From a virus: DNA of 64,000 nt. Below are positions 30,240-39,244 of the stretch, piece after piece. The notes below the pieces were generated by a model, which worked only from the letters and a program-made list of their open reading frames with translations, had not been told where the DNA came from and did not search any database. A program made the position numbers and the translations under genes. Numbering within the stretch: the first letter of the stretch is position 1; every line of letters begins with the position of its first letter. The stretch lies in the IMG/VR virus record IMGVR_UViG_3300020057_000496, positions 62,001-126,000 of that record. One strand, written 5' to 3'.

Positions 30240-30425
30240 TCAACAGCTCTTCCGGGGTAGCGTTGAGTCGTATGCCTGATCGAGATACGCCCGTTGTGGC
30301 GGGGTTATGTGTCCCCGTGCCTTCACCAGGAGAAGCACGTTCCGTTGTAGGTAGCCAAGGCTGCGCTTGGATTGCGTGAGAGTCCATTCCTCTAGTATCT
30401 CGTCCCAGTCGCAGTTATAGCACAC
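30240..30425 (-). CDS. Hypothetical 61-residue protein
   Basis: From GTG 30425 with GGAG upstream: MCYNCDWDEILEEWTLTQSKRSLGYLQRNVLLLVKARGHITPP. Unknown. It is read divergently from the repressor-like gene at 30466. Confidence 0.5.
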   Translation of the reverse strand: MCYNCDWDEILEEWTLTQSKRSLGYLQRNVLLLVKARGHITPPQRAYLDQAYDSTLPRKSC

Positions 30426-30465
30426 AATAGTGCTCCATGTCTCACTCGTGATATAATCATCATCA

Positions 30466-30816
30466 ATGGGTAGTTTAGTAGCGAAGATTGCTTTCCTCGC
30501 GGAAGGGCTTGGAATGAAACCCAAGTCGGTCACGCGGCTCTGCGGACTTAGCCTGTCTCGCCTTGGCAAAGAGAGGGCAACGTTTACGGGGCCGAACTTG
30601 AAGTACTTGTCCGAATTACTTTCGGTCCCCGAAGAGGAGCTTTACGTCACGGGGGAGTTCCTTCCGCGAGAACTCCATGACCTGGTGTATTCCGAACCGG
30701 TCGTCAAGTTTCTGCTTTGGCTCAATGCAAAGCCGGAGAAGGAGCGTCGGGAGATTTTCCTTCTGCTTCTGGCGCTTCAGAAATCAAACTTTGAAGAACC
30801 GAGACAGCCTGGCTAA
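30466..30816 (+). CDS. XRE-like helix-turn-helix regulator
   Basis: 116 residues. Residues 12-55 (LAEGLGMKPKSVTRLCGLSLSRLGKERATFTGPNLKYLSELLSVPEEEL) fit an XRE/Cro helix-turn-helix, and the C-terminal helix (VKFLLWLNAKPEKERREIFLLLLAL) may dimerise. It lies between divergent and convergent genes and overlaps the end of the 30722 gene on the other strand. Confidence 0.65.
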   Translation: MGSLVAKIAFLAEGLGMKPKSVTRLCGLSLSRLGKERATFTGPNLKYLSELLSVPEEELYVTGEFLPRELHDLVYSEPVVKFLLWLNAKPEKERREIFLLLLALQKSNFEEPRQPG

Positions 30817-31381
30817 CGTCCGACCCGGCCTCGCGCTGGATCGCTGGCTTCATCCCGTCCAGCTCGGACTCTTCGCAAGCGGAGATGGTTCGAATACAAC
30901 GGAGTAGCTTTTTGACAGGGTCGTCCACGACGAGCCCGAGATCCTCCCGCGCCTGCGCGACTGAGTACTTGCCCAGCTCGCTGCACCGTTCATTGAAGTA
31001 CTCGATCAATTCGAACGCAGACTTCCCGAGCGCGCCGTCGTGCTTGACGGCTAGGTTGAAGTAGCCCTGCTCATACATATTCAGGTCGGCGTACTTGACC
31101 TCGCCGTGCGCGAGGATCTTGTCGTTGATGTCGGCGTACTTCCGAACAGCCAACGGGCGCTCGCCAAGGATCTCGGCGGCGTTAGCAGCCGCCTGCTTAC
31201 GGGTCCGCCCGGCGGCAACCTCGTCGTCCATGAGATGTACGGCCATCCCAGTCTTGACCTGCCAGGCCCGGGCCTCAAACAGGCCGACCTGTACGTACAT
31301 GTCACGAACGTCGTCCCGCGCCGTCGGGTATGTATAGGTGTCTCCGTTCAGCGCCCGTAGGGCCTCTTTCAAATTGGTCAT
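30722..31381 (-). CDS. Hypothetical 219-residue protein
   Basis: Mainly helical (MTNLKEALRALNGDTYTYPTARDDVRDMYVQVGLFEARAW...), without a motif I recognise. The C-terminal 60 residues are acidic and proline-rich. It is divergent from the nuclease operon, with about 105 bp of shared upstream region. Confidence 0.6.
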   Translation of the reverse strand: MTNLKEALRALNGDTYTYPTARDDVRDMYVQVGLFEARAWQVKTGMAVHLMDDEVAAGRTRKQAAANAAEILGERPLAVRKYADINDKILAHGEVKYADLNMYEQGYFNLAVKHDGALGKSAFELIEYFNERCSELGKYSVAQAREDLGLVVDDPVKKLLRCIRTISACEESELDGMKPAIQREAGSDVSQAVSVLQSLISEAPEAEGKSPDAPSPALH

Positions 31382-31486
31382 GGCCTTTACTTACGATTCC
31401 CACAACAGAAAGGGAAGCGATTTCTTCCGCCGAGCTTACTCTCGACCATAAACCACTTGCCTTTCTGCTCGAAAGGCTTCATACTC

Positions 31487-32617
31487 ATGGAGTTGGATAT
31501 CAAATCAAATAGACCTCAACTTGGACACATCATTAGCAATGTCGCTAAGGGTGCCGAGCAGAAACGATATAGGCCCCGCGTCTCGAACTCGGGCTCCTGC
31601 CCGCGTGCCTTGACCTACGCGGCCCTTGGGACGCAAGGGTCTGGGGGCGGAAACCCCGTTCTCCTTTTCGACGGCTCGCTCCACGAGGACGCCACTGTCC
31701 ATTGGCTTAAGCAGGGAGGGTGCGAGGTCATTTTACGTCAGCAGGGCCTGGACATCGGGGTGATCGAGGGGGAAGACTCGCCGCCCTGGTTCTGTGAATT
31801 TTGCGAAAAGGAGATTGCCGGTAACATCCTACATGGACACATCGATGGGGTAATCGATGACGGCAATCACTACTATCTTTTCGAACACAAAGGGTTAGGT
31901 GATTTTGGCTTTGACAATTTAAGTCGGGAATTTCCGGTCGGGTACATCACGCAGTCCTGTGCCTACATCAAGGGACTCCAGAATGCCGGGTTCGAGATCA
32001 GCTCGGGGCTTTTGTTCGTCAAGAACAAGAACAACTCGGACTACCGGCAGATCTATATCGAATACGACAGCGAGACGGACATCGCCAGAGTAGAGAACGA
32101 ATGGAACGGCCATGTCGATCTCTTCGCGTCGGTAGTAAGGGACCTGATAGACTTACACCAGGTAGTCGCCGTAGCAAAGCAGCCGGGAGCAAACTTACCG
32201 GCGAGACCGTATGACCAGGACCACTGGAAGTGCATATACTGCGATTTTAGAGAGCCTTGTTGGTCTACCCATGCCCAGGAGGTAAGTAATTTTGTCTCCA
32301 AGGAAAAGATGTCACGGGACAGTAAGCTTGGCCGGGCGGTCGCCGAACTTATGCGGGTACGTGGCGAGAAGGCCACGGTAAGTGAGCAAGAGAAAGTAGC
32401 CAAGCGTGCGATTCATTCCCTACTTGGCGAGTTACAGATAAGGAGTGGAGAGACGGAAGACTTCAAGTTCTGGCTCAGTCCGTTTGAAAAGAAAACGCTT
32501 GACGAGAACAGGATTCCGGCGGACATTGTACAGGCAGCAACAAGAAGGATGACGTTCCAGTCGATCAAAATAAAGACGAACGAGACAGGCGCACGTTCGT
32601 CGGAACACGAACAATAA
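31487..32617 (+). CDS. Cas4/RecB-like PD-(D/E)XK exonuclease
   Basis: 376 residues. Catalytic core HGHIDGVIDDGNHYYLFEHKGL (D...E-x-K) at about 115-140, preceded by SNSGSCPRALTYAA with an early cysteine and followed late by WKCIYCDFREPCW. Four cysteines in that arrangement typically hold an iron-sulfur cluster in Cas4/AddB-type nucleases. Likely processes DNA ends in phage recombination together with the adjacent Sak4-like ATPase and SSB. ATG 31487 has GAAAGG upstream. Confidence 0.85.
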   Translation: MELDIKSNRPQLGHIISNVAKGAEQKRYRPRVSNSGSCPRALTYAALGTQGSGGGNPVLLFDGSLHEDATVHWLKQGGCEVILRQQGLDIGVIEGEDSPPWFCEFCEKEIAGNILHGHIDGVIDDGNHYYLFEHKGLGDFGFDNLSREFPVGYITQSCAYIKGLQNAGFEISSGLLFVKNKNNSDYRQIYIEYDSETDIARVENEWNGHVDLFASVVRDLIDLHQVVAVAKQPGANLPARPYDQDHWKCIYCDFREPCWSTHAQEVSNFVSKEKMSRDSKLGRAVAELMRVRGEKATVSEQEKVAKRAIHSLLGELQIRSGETEDFKFWLSPFEKKTLDENRIPADIVQAATRRMTFQSIKIKTNETGARSSEHEQ

Positions 32618-32627
32618 GGATAAGACG

Positions 32628-33533
32628 ATGGGTTTCAAAACAGCAAAAAGGGAAAAGCTACTCGGGAGAGTCGGCATCTGTGCACCGTCTGGTGCCGGCA
32701 AGACTTACGGCGGACTACTACTGGCGGACGGGCTCGCCGGTGAGGGCGGGAAGATTCTCGTCATCGATTCAGAAAAGGGCAAGTCCCGCATGCACGTCGG
32801 GAAGCCTGGCATTCCGGCCTATCAGGTCCAGGACATCAACAAACCGTACACGCCACAACGTTACATGGATTTGATGGACGAGGCGGCACGAGAAAAGCCA
32901 GACGTACTACTAATCGACAGCATCTCGCACGCCTGGGCAGGCGAGGGCGGCGTACTTGAGATGGTAGACCGCGCGAAGACCGGCGGTAATAATTTCGTGG
33001 CATGGCGGACACTTACGCCGATACACAATAAGTTTGTTGACCACATTCTAGAGCTTCCGTGTCACGTTATTGTCACGATGCGCACGAGGACGGAATGGAT
33101 TACGGAAAAGAACGACCAAGGAAAGGTCGCGCCACGCAAGATTGGTCTAGCACCAATCCAGCGTGACGGCATGGAGTACGAGTTCGATCTCGTTCTGGAT
33201 ATCGACCGAGAGCGACACATGGCGACTGCCAGCAAGGACCGGACTTCACTGTTCGACGAAATTCCTTTCTTTCTTTCGAAGGAGCACGGAGTAATGCTCC
33301 GGAAGTACCTTAATTCCGGAGAAGACGCCGCGCCGATACAGCCGGCCCCACCGGTAGCTCCACCTGTGGAGAGCGACCTAACCCCGGCGATGCGCAATCG
33401 CCTTAACGCCCTGGCACAGGAGGCTGGATTCGAGAATCTCGTCACGGCACTTGAAGCACTAGAGTTTCCACTTAAGACAAAGGAAGACGGCGCGGCGCTA
33501 GCCGAACTTCTAAAGCAACGGAAAGCGTCCTAA
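32628..33533 (+). CDS. Sak4-like RecA-fold ATPase
   Basis: 301 residues. Walker A CAPSGAGKTYGG (about 20-31), Walker B VLLIDSIS, and a glutamine/arginine-rich middle (RTRTEWITEKNDQGKVAPRKIGLAPIQRDGMEYEFDLVLD) typical of phage Sak4-type single-strand annealing ATPases. The C-terminal 60 residues (NRLNALAQEAGFENLVTALEAL) look like a small helical SSB- or DNA-binding tail. It lies between nuclease and SSB, as is usual for phage recombination modules. Confidence 0.85.
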   Translation: MGFKTAKREKLLGRVGICAPSGAGKTYGGLLLADGLAGEGGKILVIDSEKGKSRMHVGKPGIPAYQVQDINKPYTPQRYMDLMDEAAREKPDVLLIDSISHAWAGEGGVLEMVDRAKTGGNNFVAWRTLTPIHNKFVDHILELPCHVIVTMRTRTEWITEKNDQGKVAPRKIGLAPIQRDGMEYEFDLVLDIDRERHMATASKDRTSLFDEIPFFLSKEHGVMLRKYLNSGEDAAPIQPAPPVAPPVESDLTPAMRNRLNALAQEAGFENLVTALEALEFPLKTKEDGAALAELLKQRKAS

Positions 33534-33571
33534 GCTGAGTCTTACCAGACTCAATGAGGAGTGTATAGAAA

Positions 33572-33955
33572 ATGCGATCGATCAATAAAATCACCATCGT
33601 GGGAAACGTCGGCAGCGACCCCAAGAAGATTGAAACCAAGAAGGGGGATATGGCGTCCTTCTCTGTCGCGACTTCACGGAAGTGGAAGGACGGCGACGGC
33701 GGCGACCACGAGGAGACACAGTGGCATCGCTGCATTGCGTTCGGTCCGGTTGCCAAGATTGCGCTGGACTACGTAAAGAAGGGTTCGCCACTTTACGTCG
33801 AGGGCGAGATGCGGTACAGTAAGTACCAGAACGACGACGGCGTCGAGGTTCCGACGGCCGATGTCCGCATCCGTGACCTTGTTCTCCTGCCTTCCGGCAA
33901 GGGCAAGGCCCCAGAGGGCGGCAGCTATGATGGCGAGGACGTAGTTCCGTTCTAA
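33572..33955 (+). CDS. ssb: Single-stranded DNA-binding protein
   Basis: 127 residues. OB fold starting INKITIVGNVGSDPKKIETKKGDMASFSVATSRKW and QWHRCIAFGPVAKIALDYVKKGSPLYVEGEMRY, with the canonical acidic tip GEDVVPF at the C-terminus, which recruits repair and replication proteins. Shorter than E. coli SSB (178) because the linker is reduced. Confidence 0.97.
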   Translation: MRSINKITIVGNVGSDPKKIETKKGDMASFSVATSRKWKDGDGGDHEETQWHRCIAFGPVAKIALDYVKKGSPLYVEGEMRYSKYQNDDGVEVPTADVRIRDLVLLPSGKGKAPEGGSYDGEDVVPF

Positions 33956-33991
33956 GAATAAGGGGCTCTTCGAAAGGGGAGCCCCTTATTC
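33956..33991 (+). terminator. Bidirectional-type terminator after ssb
   Basis: Arms GAATAAGGGGCTC (33956-33968) and GAGCCCCTTATTC (33979-33991) pair perfectly and follow the ssb stop directly. The A/T ends on both sides are compatible with termination in either direction. Confidence 0.75.
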
Positions 33992-34027
33992 TGGTTCAAG
34001 GGATAAACCTCTTGAATAAAGTTTCGG

Positions 34028-34137
34028 CGGTCGGTACGACCGTTTCAGCCAAGTGCCCTGCCGTAAGTCTTTCCTCTGGGAAGCAAGTGGTTTGCTTGGA
34101 AACCCCTATGCTTTAGCGTAGGGGTAGTTCATTCTGA
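34028..34137 (+). ncRNA. Orphan omega-RNA-like / IS right-end element
   Basis: Three hairpins in series: CGGTCG-GTA-CGACCG (34028-34042), AAGCAA-GTGGT-TTGCTT (34081-34098) and ACCCCTATGC-TTTA-GCGTAGGGGT (34102-34125), followed by AGTTCA. The last hairpin plus AGTTCA matches the right end of many tnpB elements. No tnpB is adjacent. It may be a remnant or a stand-alone guide-like RNA. Confidence 0.45.
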
Positions 34138-34149
34138 GAGCACAACGAA

Positions 34150-34220
34150 AGGTGTCGAACTTACGATACCAAAAGGTGAGGTGTCGATACTTCGGCACCG
34201 TGTCGTACTTCGATATCGTA
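34150..34220. promoter_or_regulatory. Three dispersed hairpins upstream of AP2 gene
   Basis: GGTGTCGAACTTACGATACC, GGTGTCGATACTTCGGCACC and GTGTCGTACTTCGATATC follow one another just before the gene at 34241. Same family as in the MLY cluster, here in front of a plus-strand gene. Confidence 0.5.
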
Positions 34221-34240
34221 AAGAAAAAAGACATGTATAA

Positions 34241-34789
34241 TTGCGGTATGTAGGCGTAGACTTCGACAACAGGTGCCAACGTTACAGGGTAAGACTAACA
34301 CGGGACGGGTTTGTCTTTCACTTAGGCCACTTCGACACGATCAAGAAGGCGGCCGCCTGGCGTTCGGAGTGCGAAGAAAAGCACCGCCAGGGTAAGCCAT
34401 TCGACTACGTACACCGCTACGTCACGCCAGCCCGCAAAAAGAAACAAGAGGTAGACGGCTATCTCTTTAAGATAAACTGTCTCCCGGAAGCACACACGGA
34501 CGTGCCGGAACGCAACCTGTTGATTGCTATTCTTATCCAAGCAATCAAAGACGCTACCCTGAGTCAGAACATTGAAATCCGTACGGCCGCGCATACTTGG
34601 TTTGCGGGGACACAGCCGAACACTGGTCTATTTTCATTTAACGACGTCTGTGAAGAGCTTGGGATAGGGCAAACGAAGGTTCTCTTGACGATCGCACAGT
34701 TTCATCAACGTCGGTCCTCGGTCCGCGTGCTCAGCGGACGCCGGACCGTACAATCATCTAAGCCGAAGAAGTCGCTCGACCCAATCTAG
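34241..34789 (+). CDS. AP2-domain regulator with VCEEL module
   Basis: 182 residues from TTG 34241. Residues 1-45 (GVDFDNRCQRYRVRLTRDGFVFHLGHFDTIKKAAAWRSECEEKH) form an AP2/ERF DNA-binding domain. The C-terminal part TWFAGTQPNTGLFSFNDVCEELGIG-x-TKVLL belongs to the same module as at 26796 and 44360. No nuclease motif is present, so it is probably a DNA-binding regulator derived from a homing endonuclease. Confidence 0.65.
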   Translation: MRYVGVDFDNRCQRYRVRLTRDGFVFHLGHFDTIKKAAAWRSECEEKHRQGKPFDYVHRYVTPARKKKQEVDGYLFKINCLPEAHTDVPERNLLIAILIQAIKDATLSQNIEIRTAAHTWFAGTQPNTGLFSFNDVCEELGIGQTKVLLTIAQFHQRRSSVRVLSGRRTVQSSKPKKSLDPI

Positions 34790-34819
34790 GCGCCGGGCTT
34801 CGGTTGCGACGGAGGATCA

Positions 34820-37723
34820 ATGGCGAACGACCGGTTCGTGGTCCACCTTCTCTTGATGAGCGGAGAGAAGGTAATCTTAAGGCCAAACGGGGCACTGTCG
34901 CCCCTCCTGTTCGAAACATACAGGACCGCCTGTAAGCGAGCCGGGGCGGTGTACGACGGCCGGAACTATGTCTCGACTTTATCGAACATCCGGCGTGTCA
35001 GCGACGAACTAGTCAATCTAGGCTTTCGTCCGAATCCTTCTGCTCAGCTCACGAAGGCGATCACCGGCACGCGTACTCAGAATGAAGACCACCTGAAGTC
35101 CGTCAATCTTCTTCTCGCCAAGCAGGGAGTCACCCTAAGACAATACCAAGAAGACGCTGTTCGTATTCTGAATAAGCGTAAGTCGTTCCTGTTGTGCGAT
35201 AAACCGGGGACAGGGAAGCAGCAGCCTGTTGATACCCTGGTCATAACTCCGTCAGGGTGGCGTAGAATTGGAGACTTAAGAATTGGTGATGTCGTTACTA
35301 GCTCAACTGGGCAGTCGTGTAACGTAACGGCCATTTACCCGCAAGGCATTAAGCCTAGTTATCGCATCACAATGGACGACGGTAGCTTTACGGAGGCTGG
35401 ACCAGACCACCTCTGGCTAGTTGAGCACAATCGTGGCGGCAAGGTTCGAGTTGGCAAAAAGTGGAACACCATGATTCTTACTACGGACCAATTGCGACTT
35501 AAGCCTATTCTAATACCAGGAGGGGGTGGGCGGACCGGCCGTAAGGCGCTACTGAATCTCTCAACTGGGTACTTTAGAATGCCCATGCTGAGTGGTCCGG
35601 TTAACTTCGATCAAGATAATCAACCGTTACCAATTGCTCCGTACCTACTTGGCGCGCTAATCGCAAACGGCAGCTTGGCTGGTGGCGCAACAATATTAAC
35701 AATTAATGAAAATGATACCACAGAAGTACTCTTGAAGCTTAAGTCACTAGGCTATGTACCAAGCAGTCAGCGTAAAGGAAGTGGCTGCGATGCCCTACTT
35801 TTGTCAGGCTTAAAGAGTAAGATTAATACACTTGGATTAAGCGTGTTAAGTCCATTTAAATTCATTCCGCAGCAATACTTAAGTAATTCCATTAATGCAA
35901 GGATCGAACTACTACACGGACTAATGGATTGCGATGGATCAATATCTTGCGTGCGAAATCGTGTCGCTTATTTCACATCTAGTTTAAAATTAGCCATGGA
36001 CGTTATTTCCCTAGTGGAGCAATTAGGTGGAACGGGCAAGCTCTTCACGTCAGACGGGCGTTTCGAGAATAGGGGGATAGGGTATAGGGTTATATTTAAA
36101 TTTCCAATTCTACTTAAGCCATTCAGTCTCACTAGAAAGGCATCTAGATATCGCCCGCAACAATGGTCCATGCCAACGCGACGAGTAGAGTCCGTTCAGT
36201 ACGTTGCCGACAAAGAATCAGTATGTATTACCGTCGATTCACCGGACAACCTATACGTTACCGAACACTGCATCGTAACTCATAATACCAAAGAAGCAAT
36301 CGCAGCACTACCTAACGACGCGGCAGTGGTCGTTGTCTGTCCCAAGGTAGCCAAGCTGTCCGTCTGGAAGCCGGAATTCGAGCAGACACGACCAGGCTTT
36401 AAAGTTTCCGTTTTGCGCGGGCTACACAGCTTTCGTTGGCCTAAGCCTGGCGAAGTCGTTATTACGGGGTACTCCACCCTGCCGTCACGCGTACATATTC
36501 CGGAGAACAAGGACTGGGGTATTGAGAAGAGCCGGAGTCATCGCTCACTTAAGCACGAGTGTTACGATATAGCGACTCAGCAACTCGTCAAGGTTCCGCT
36601 TGAGGCGCCGTGTAAGGATACGTATATCATCGCCGACGAATGCCAGTACGTATTCAATCCTAACGCACAGAGGACTAAGGCGTTCAACGGACTCTTACGG
36701 AATCTCCGGAGGGCTAACGGGACCGCCTGGGGCCTTACGGGAACACCGCTTGACACTAACCCCATGCAACTCTGGCACCTGCTTGAGTGTTTTGACCTTG
36801 CGCAAGAGGCGTACGTGGACTTCCCTAATTTCTTGCGCATTTACGGTGGTCGGAAATCAGGATTTGGTTCGACTGTAGACAAGAAGACGAACACAAAGAA
36901 GAAGGGGTTCAATCGATCGTTCGAGTGGAATATTCCTGGACCCAACAGTCAGCCAAATAAAGAAGCGGTAGACGGACTACGCCGGGTCTCCCTCATGCGC
37001 AAGATGGAAGACGTCATGTCCGAAGTCCCTCCACTGACTATCATCGACGTACCAGTCGAGATCGACGAACTTACTATCGCGCAGTGTAATCGTGCCGTCG
37101 AGGAGCTGGACCGCATTGGGGTCAGCCTGGACGACGCCATTAATCAGTGCATCAATAATGCTGGCGGAAATATCCCATTCCAGGAGATGTCTACCGCCAA
37201 CAAGATGCTGGCTACTGCCAAGGTGCCGTTTGCTCTTGATTTTATCGAACCATACGAGTCGGCGAAAGAGCCGTTCCTTTTGTTTTCGATGCACGTCGAT
37301 CCGCTTAAGTTGTTCGAAAAAAGAGACAACTGGGGTGTGATCACCGGCAAGGTAACGGACCTGCGTCGGACCAAAATCATTAACTCATTCAAGGCCGGAG
37401 AGATCAACAATCTAGCGATCTCCATGAAAGCGGCCGGGGTCGCGCTAAGCCTGGAACGTGCGGCTTACTCGCTGTTCATCGACTTCGCGTACGCCCCGGC
37501 AATGAACGAGCAAGCGGCGATGCGTATCCGTCGCATGACCCAGCGGCGTCCGCAATTCGTATATAGGCTCATCGCAAACCATGCTCTAGATATTCGCAAA
37601 ATAGAACTACTTGACGAGCGGGAAAGTATAATTAACGCAACGACGGACGCTTCTAGGATTACAGGCAGACCAGACAGCCTTCTGGCGGAAAGCGAATCGG
37701 GACAGAAGAGTTTCGTGCTATAG
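34820..37723 (+). CDS. SNF2/DEAD-type helicase interrupted by an intein
   Basis: 967 residues before splicing. The extein begins with a primase/UvsW-like N-terminal region and Walker A SFLLCDKPGTGK (residues 121-133), resuming after the intein with TKEAIAALPNDAAVVVVCPK. Later motifs: YIIADECQYV (DEAD-like II), AWGLTGTP (III), a C-terminal RecA domain with SLFIDFAYAPAMNEQAAMRIRRMTQR (V/VI). Removing the 356-residue intein leaves about 611 residues, normal for a phage SNF2-like helicase in replication or recombination. Confidence 0.9.
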   Translation: MANDRFVVHLLLMSGEKVILRPNGALSPLLFETYRTACKRAGAVYDGRNYVSTLSNIRRVSDELVNLGFRPNPSAQLTKAITGTRTQNEDHLKSVNLLLAKQGVTLRQYQEDAVRILNKRKSFLLCDKPGTGKQQPVDTLVITPSGWRRIGDLRIGDVVTSSTGQSCNVTAIYPQGIKPSYRITMDDGSFTEAGPDHLWLVEHNRGGKVRVGKKWNTMILTTDQLRLKPILIPGGGGRTGRKALLNLSTGYFRMPMLSGPVNFDQDNQPLPIAPYLLGALIANGSLAGGATILTINENDTTEVLLKLKSLGYVPSSQRKGSGCDALLLSGLKSKINTLGLSVLSPFKFIPQQYLSNSINARIELLHGLMDCDGSISCVRNRVAYFTSSLKLAMDVISLVEQLGGTGKLFTSDGRFENRGIGYRVIFKFPILLKPFSLTRKASRYRPQQWSMPTRRVESVQYVADKESVCITVDSPDNLYVTEHCIVTHNTKEAIAALPNDAAVVVVCPKVAKLSVWKPEFEQTRPGFKVSVLRGLHSFRWPKPGEVVITGYSTLPSRVHIPENKDWGIEKSRSHRSLKHECYDIATQQLVKVPLEAPCKDTYIIADECQYVFNPNAQRTKAFNGLLRNLRRANGTAWGLTGTPLDTNPMQLWHLLECFDLAQEAYVDFPNFLRIYGGRKSGFGSTVDKKTNTKKKGFNRSFEWNIPGPNSQPNKEAVDGLRRVSLMRKMEDVMSEVPPLTIIDVPVEIDELTIAQCNRAVEELDRIGVSLDDAINQCINNAGGNIPFQEMSTANKMLATAKVPFALDFIEPYESAKEPFLLFSMHVDPLKLFEKRDNWGVITGKVTDLRRTKIINSFKAGEINNLAISMKAAGVALSLERAAYSLFIDFAYAPAMNEQAAMRIRRMTQRRPQFVYRLIANHALDIRKIELLDERESIINATTDASRITGRPDSLLAESESGQKSFVL
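35219..36286 (+). other. Intein with LAGLIDADG endonuclease (helicase residues 134-489)
   Basis: Splits the Walker A GTGK/T. N-terminal block QQPVDTLVITPSGWRRIGDLRIGD, block B-like GPDHLWLV, two LAGLIDADG-type helices (LLGALIANGS and LLHGLMDCDGS), and the C-terminal block NLYVTEHCIVTHN before Thr490. The last residues HN/T are canonical, but the first intein residue is Gln, not Cys or Ser, so splicing would need a non-standard first step. Boundaries are deduced from the restored Walker A. Confidence 0.85.
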
Positions 37724-37729
37724 TAATAC

Positions 37730-38209
37730 ATGGACAGTTTCGAGAAACTATATACCAAATTCAAGAAATCCAGCTTTCAGTTAAATCAGTTCTGTAAGAC
37801 TCGGAAGATTAATCCGGCCACGTTCAGGCGTAAGGCCCAAAAGGAACACTCCGCAGAATGGGCCGCACTGATAGCTTCCCGGAAGCCCAAGACATCGGCG
37901 TACGCTCTCGGTCGGGCGTTCGAATATACTGTCAGGAATCTCTTGAGAAAGAACGGATACTTCGTAGTACGTTCGGCGCAGTCGAAGGGTGCCGCCGACC
38001 TCGTAGCACTCGCACGCGGGGTGGTTATTTTAGTCCAGTGCAAGCGGGGTGGAAGTATCCCGGCCGCAGAAAAGGAACACCTTCTTGCTCTAGCGGAACG
38101 AATAGGGGCGCAGGCCGTGCTCGCCGACCGCGCGACCGGACGTGGTGTCAACCTCCAGTTGCTTTCCGCCGTAGGACTCCATAGCTTTGTCCTTGAAGAT
38201 TTTAGTTGA
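37730..38209 (+). CDS. Hjc-like Holliday junction resolvase
   Basis: 159 residues. An N-terminal helix-turn-helix-like part (about 1-55) precedes the Hjc core: GRAFEYTVRNLLRKNGYFVVRSAQSKGAADLVAL and VILVQCKRGG, giving the E...D...Q-x-K active site. Usual Hjc enzymes are archaeal or from archaeal viruses and some phages. Likely resolves recombination junctions before packaging. Confidence 0.8.
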   Translation: MDSFEKLYTKFKKSSFQLNQFCKTRKINPATFRRKAQKEHSAEWAALIASRKPKTSAYALGRAFEYTVRNLLRKNGYFVVRSAQSKGAADLVALARGVVILVQCKRGGSIPAAEKEHLLALAERIGAQAVLADRATGRGVNLQLLSAVGLHSFVLEDFS

Positions 38210-38245
38210 CTTTCCGCTCAGGCGGGAGTAAAATATGGGGCTTTA

Positions 38246-39244
38246 GTGGCTTATCCAATTCTCATGCAAAGCTTTTGGTTCCGGCCGGACATTGACCGCC
38301 TAAACCATACTGACCAAGTAACCTATATCAAGCTACTTGCGGGCAGTTCGGTATACGGGTTGCACGGAATCTCGTTTCTCGGAAAGACAATCAAGTCCGG
38401 CCGAAAGATACGGGATTACTTCTTCGACTTGCGGTCAGTCAGGCCACTAGCGGCGCAAGGGTTCGTTCTTCTGGACGAGATTGAAGGACTCGTATTTGTC
38501 CCCGGCGCATGTAGCGACCCGCAAGCCGGGGTAGTTACGACAAAGCAGTACGGCGACCTCACCGACAGTCTCAAGAAGCTACCGTTCAACTCACCGGTAA
38601 CGCAGGTCTGGGCCTTATCTTGGTATCTATCAAATCTCGCCAAGACGAATACCCAGGTATCGGAAGATTTCAAGCTGTTCGCGCATAACTGGTTTCATCC
38701 GCTATTCTTACATGCAGACCTAGGCGCGACCGAAAGGTTCGACAGCCGGACGGACGTTGCGGAGCTGGTCCTTGGTGAGAAGTTCCAGGAAGAAGTATAT
38801 GTCCAGCACTTATTCGCACCTATTCTGCTAAAGCTGACGACTTGGGCAATCGAAGAGAAGTACATTCTCAACCAACTAACGGGACCCAATTTCGAGGTTC
38901 GATATAAGGCATTCACGGACAAGAAGATTCAGACAGATAAATCCTTGTCACACAAGGCTATCTCCTTATTCGAACAACTATACCTTGCCCGTACCGGCGT
39001 CAAGTACGTGCCGCAAAGTACCTACACGCGTGACATCCGCACGGTTGGCATGATGATCAAGGATTTCGGAATGGACCTCGTTATGGAGCGCATCCAGTTT
39101 TATCTCAAAGACGACTCGTTTACGCACTCTATTCGCGACTTCAGGCTTAACTTCCAAAAGGTAAAGAACCCAGAACTGAACGACAGGTCTTCCTATTGGC
39201 AAATCCTAGAGGAACACAAAAACCGTGCGAGAGGCGATTCTTAG
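38246..39244 (+). CDS. Probable replisome organiser or helicase loader
   Basis: 332 residues from GTG 38246. No catalytic motif. Position directly ahead of, and overlapping, the primase-helicase gene suggests a helicase loader or initiator. The C-terminal region (HTVGMMIKDFGMDLVMERIQFYLKDDSFTHSIRDFRLNFQKV-type helices) is reminiscent of DnaT/DnaD-like tails. Function is inferred from context. Confidence 0.5.
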   Translation: MAYPILMQSFWFRPDIDRLNHTDQVTYIKLLAGSSVYGLHGISFLGKTIKSGRKIRDYFFDLRSVRPLAAQGFVLLDEIEGLVFVPGACSDPQAGVVTTKQYGDLTDSLKKLPFNSPVTQVWALSWYLSNLAKTNTQVSEDFKLFAHNWFHPLFLHADLGATERFDSRTDVAELVLGEKFQEEVYVQHLFAPILLKLTTWAIEEKYILNQLTGPNFEVRYKAFTDKKIQTDKSLSHKAISLFEQLYLARTGVKYVPQSTYTRDIRTVGMMIKDFGMDLVMERIQFYLKDDSFTHSIRDFRLNFQKVKNPELNDRSSYWQILEEHKNRARGDS

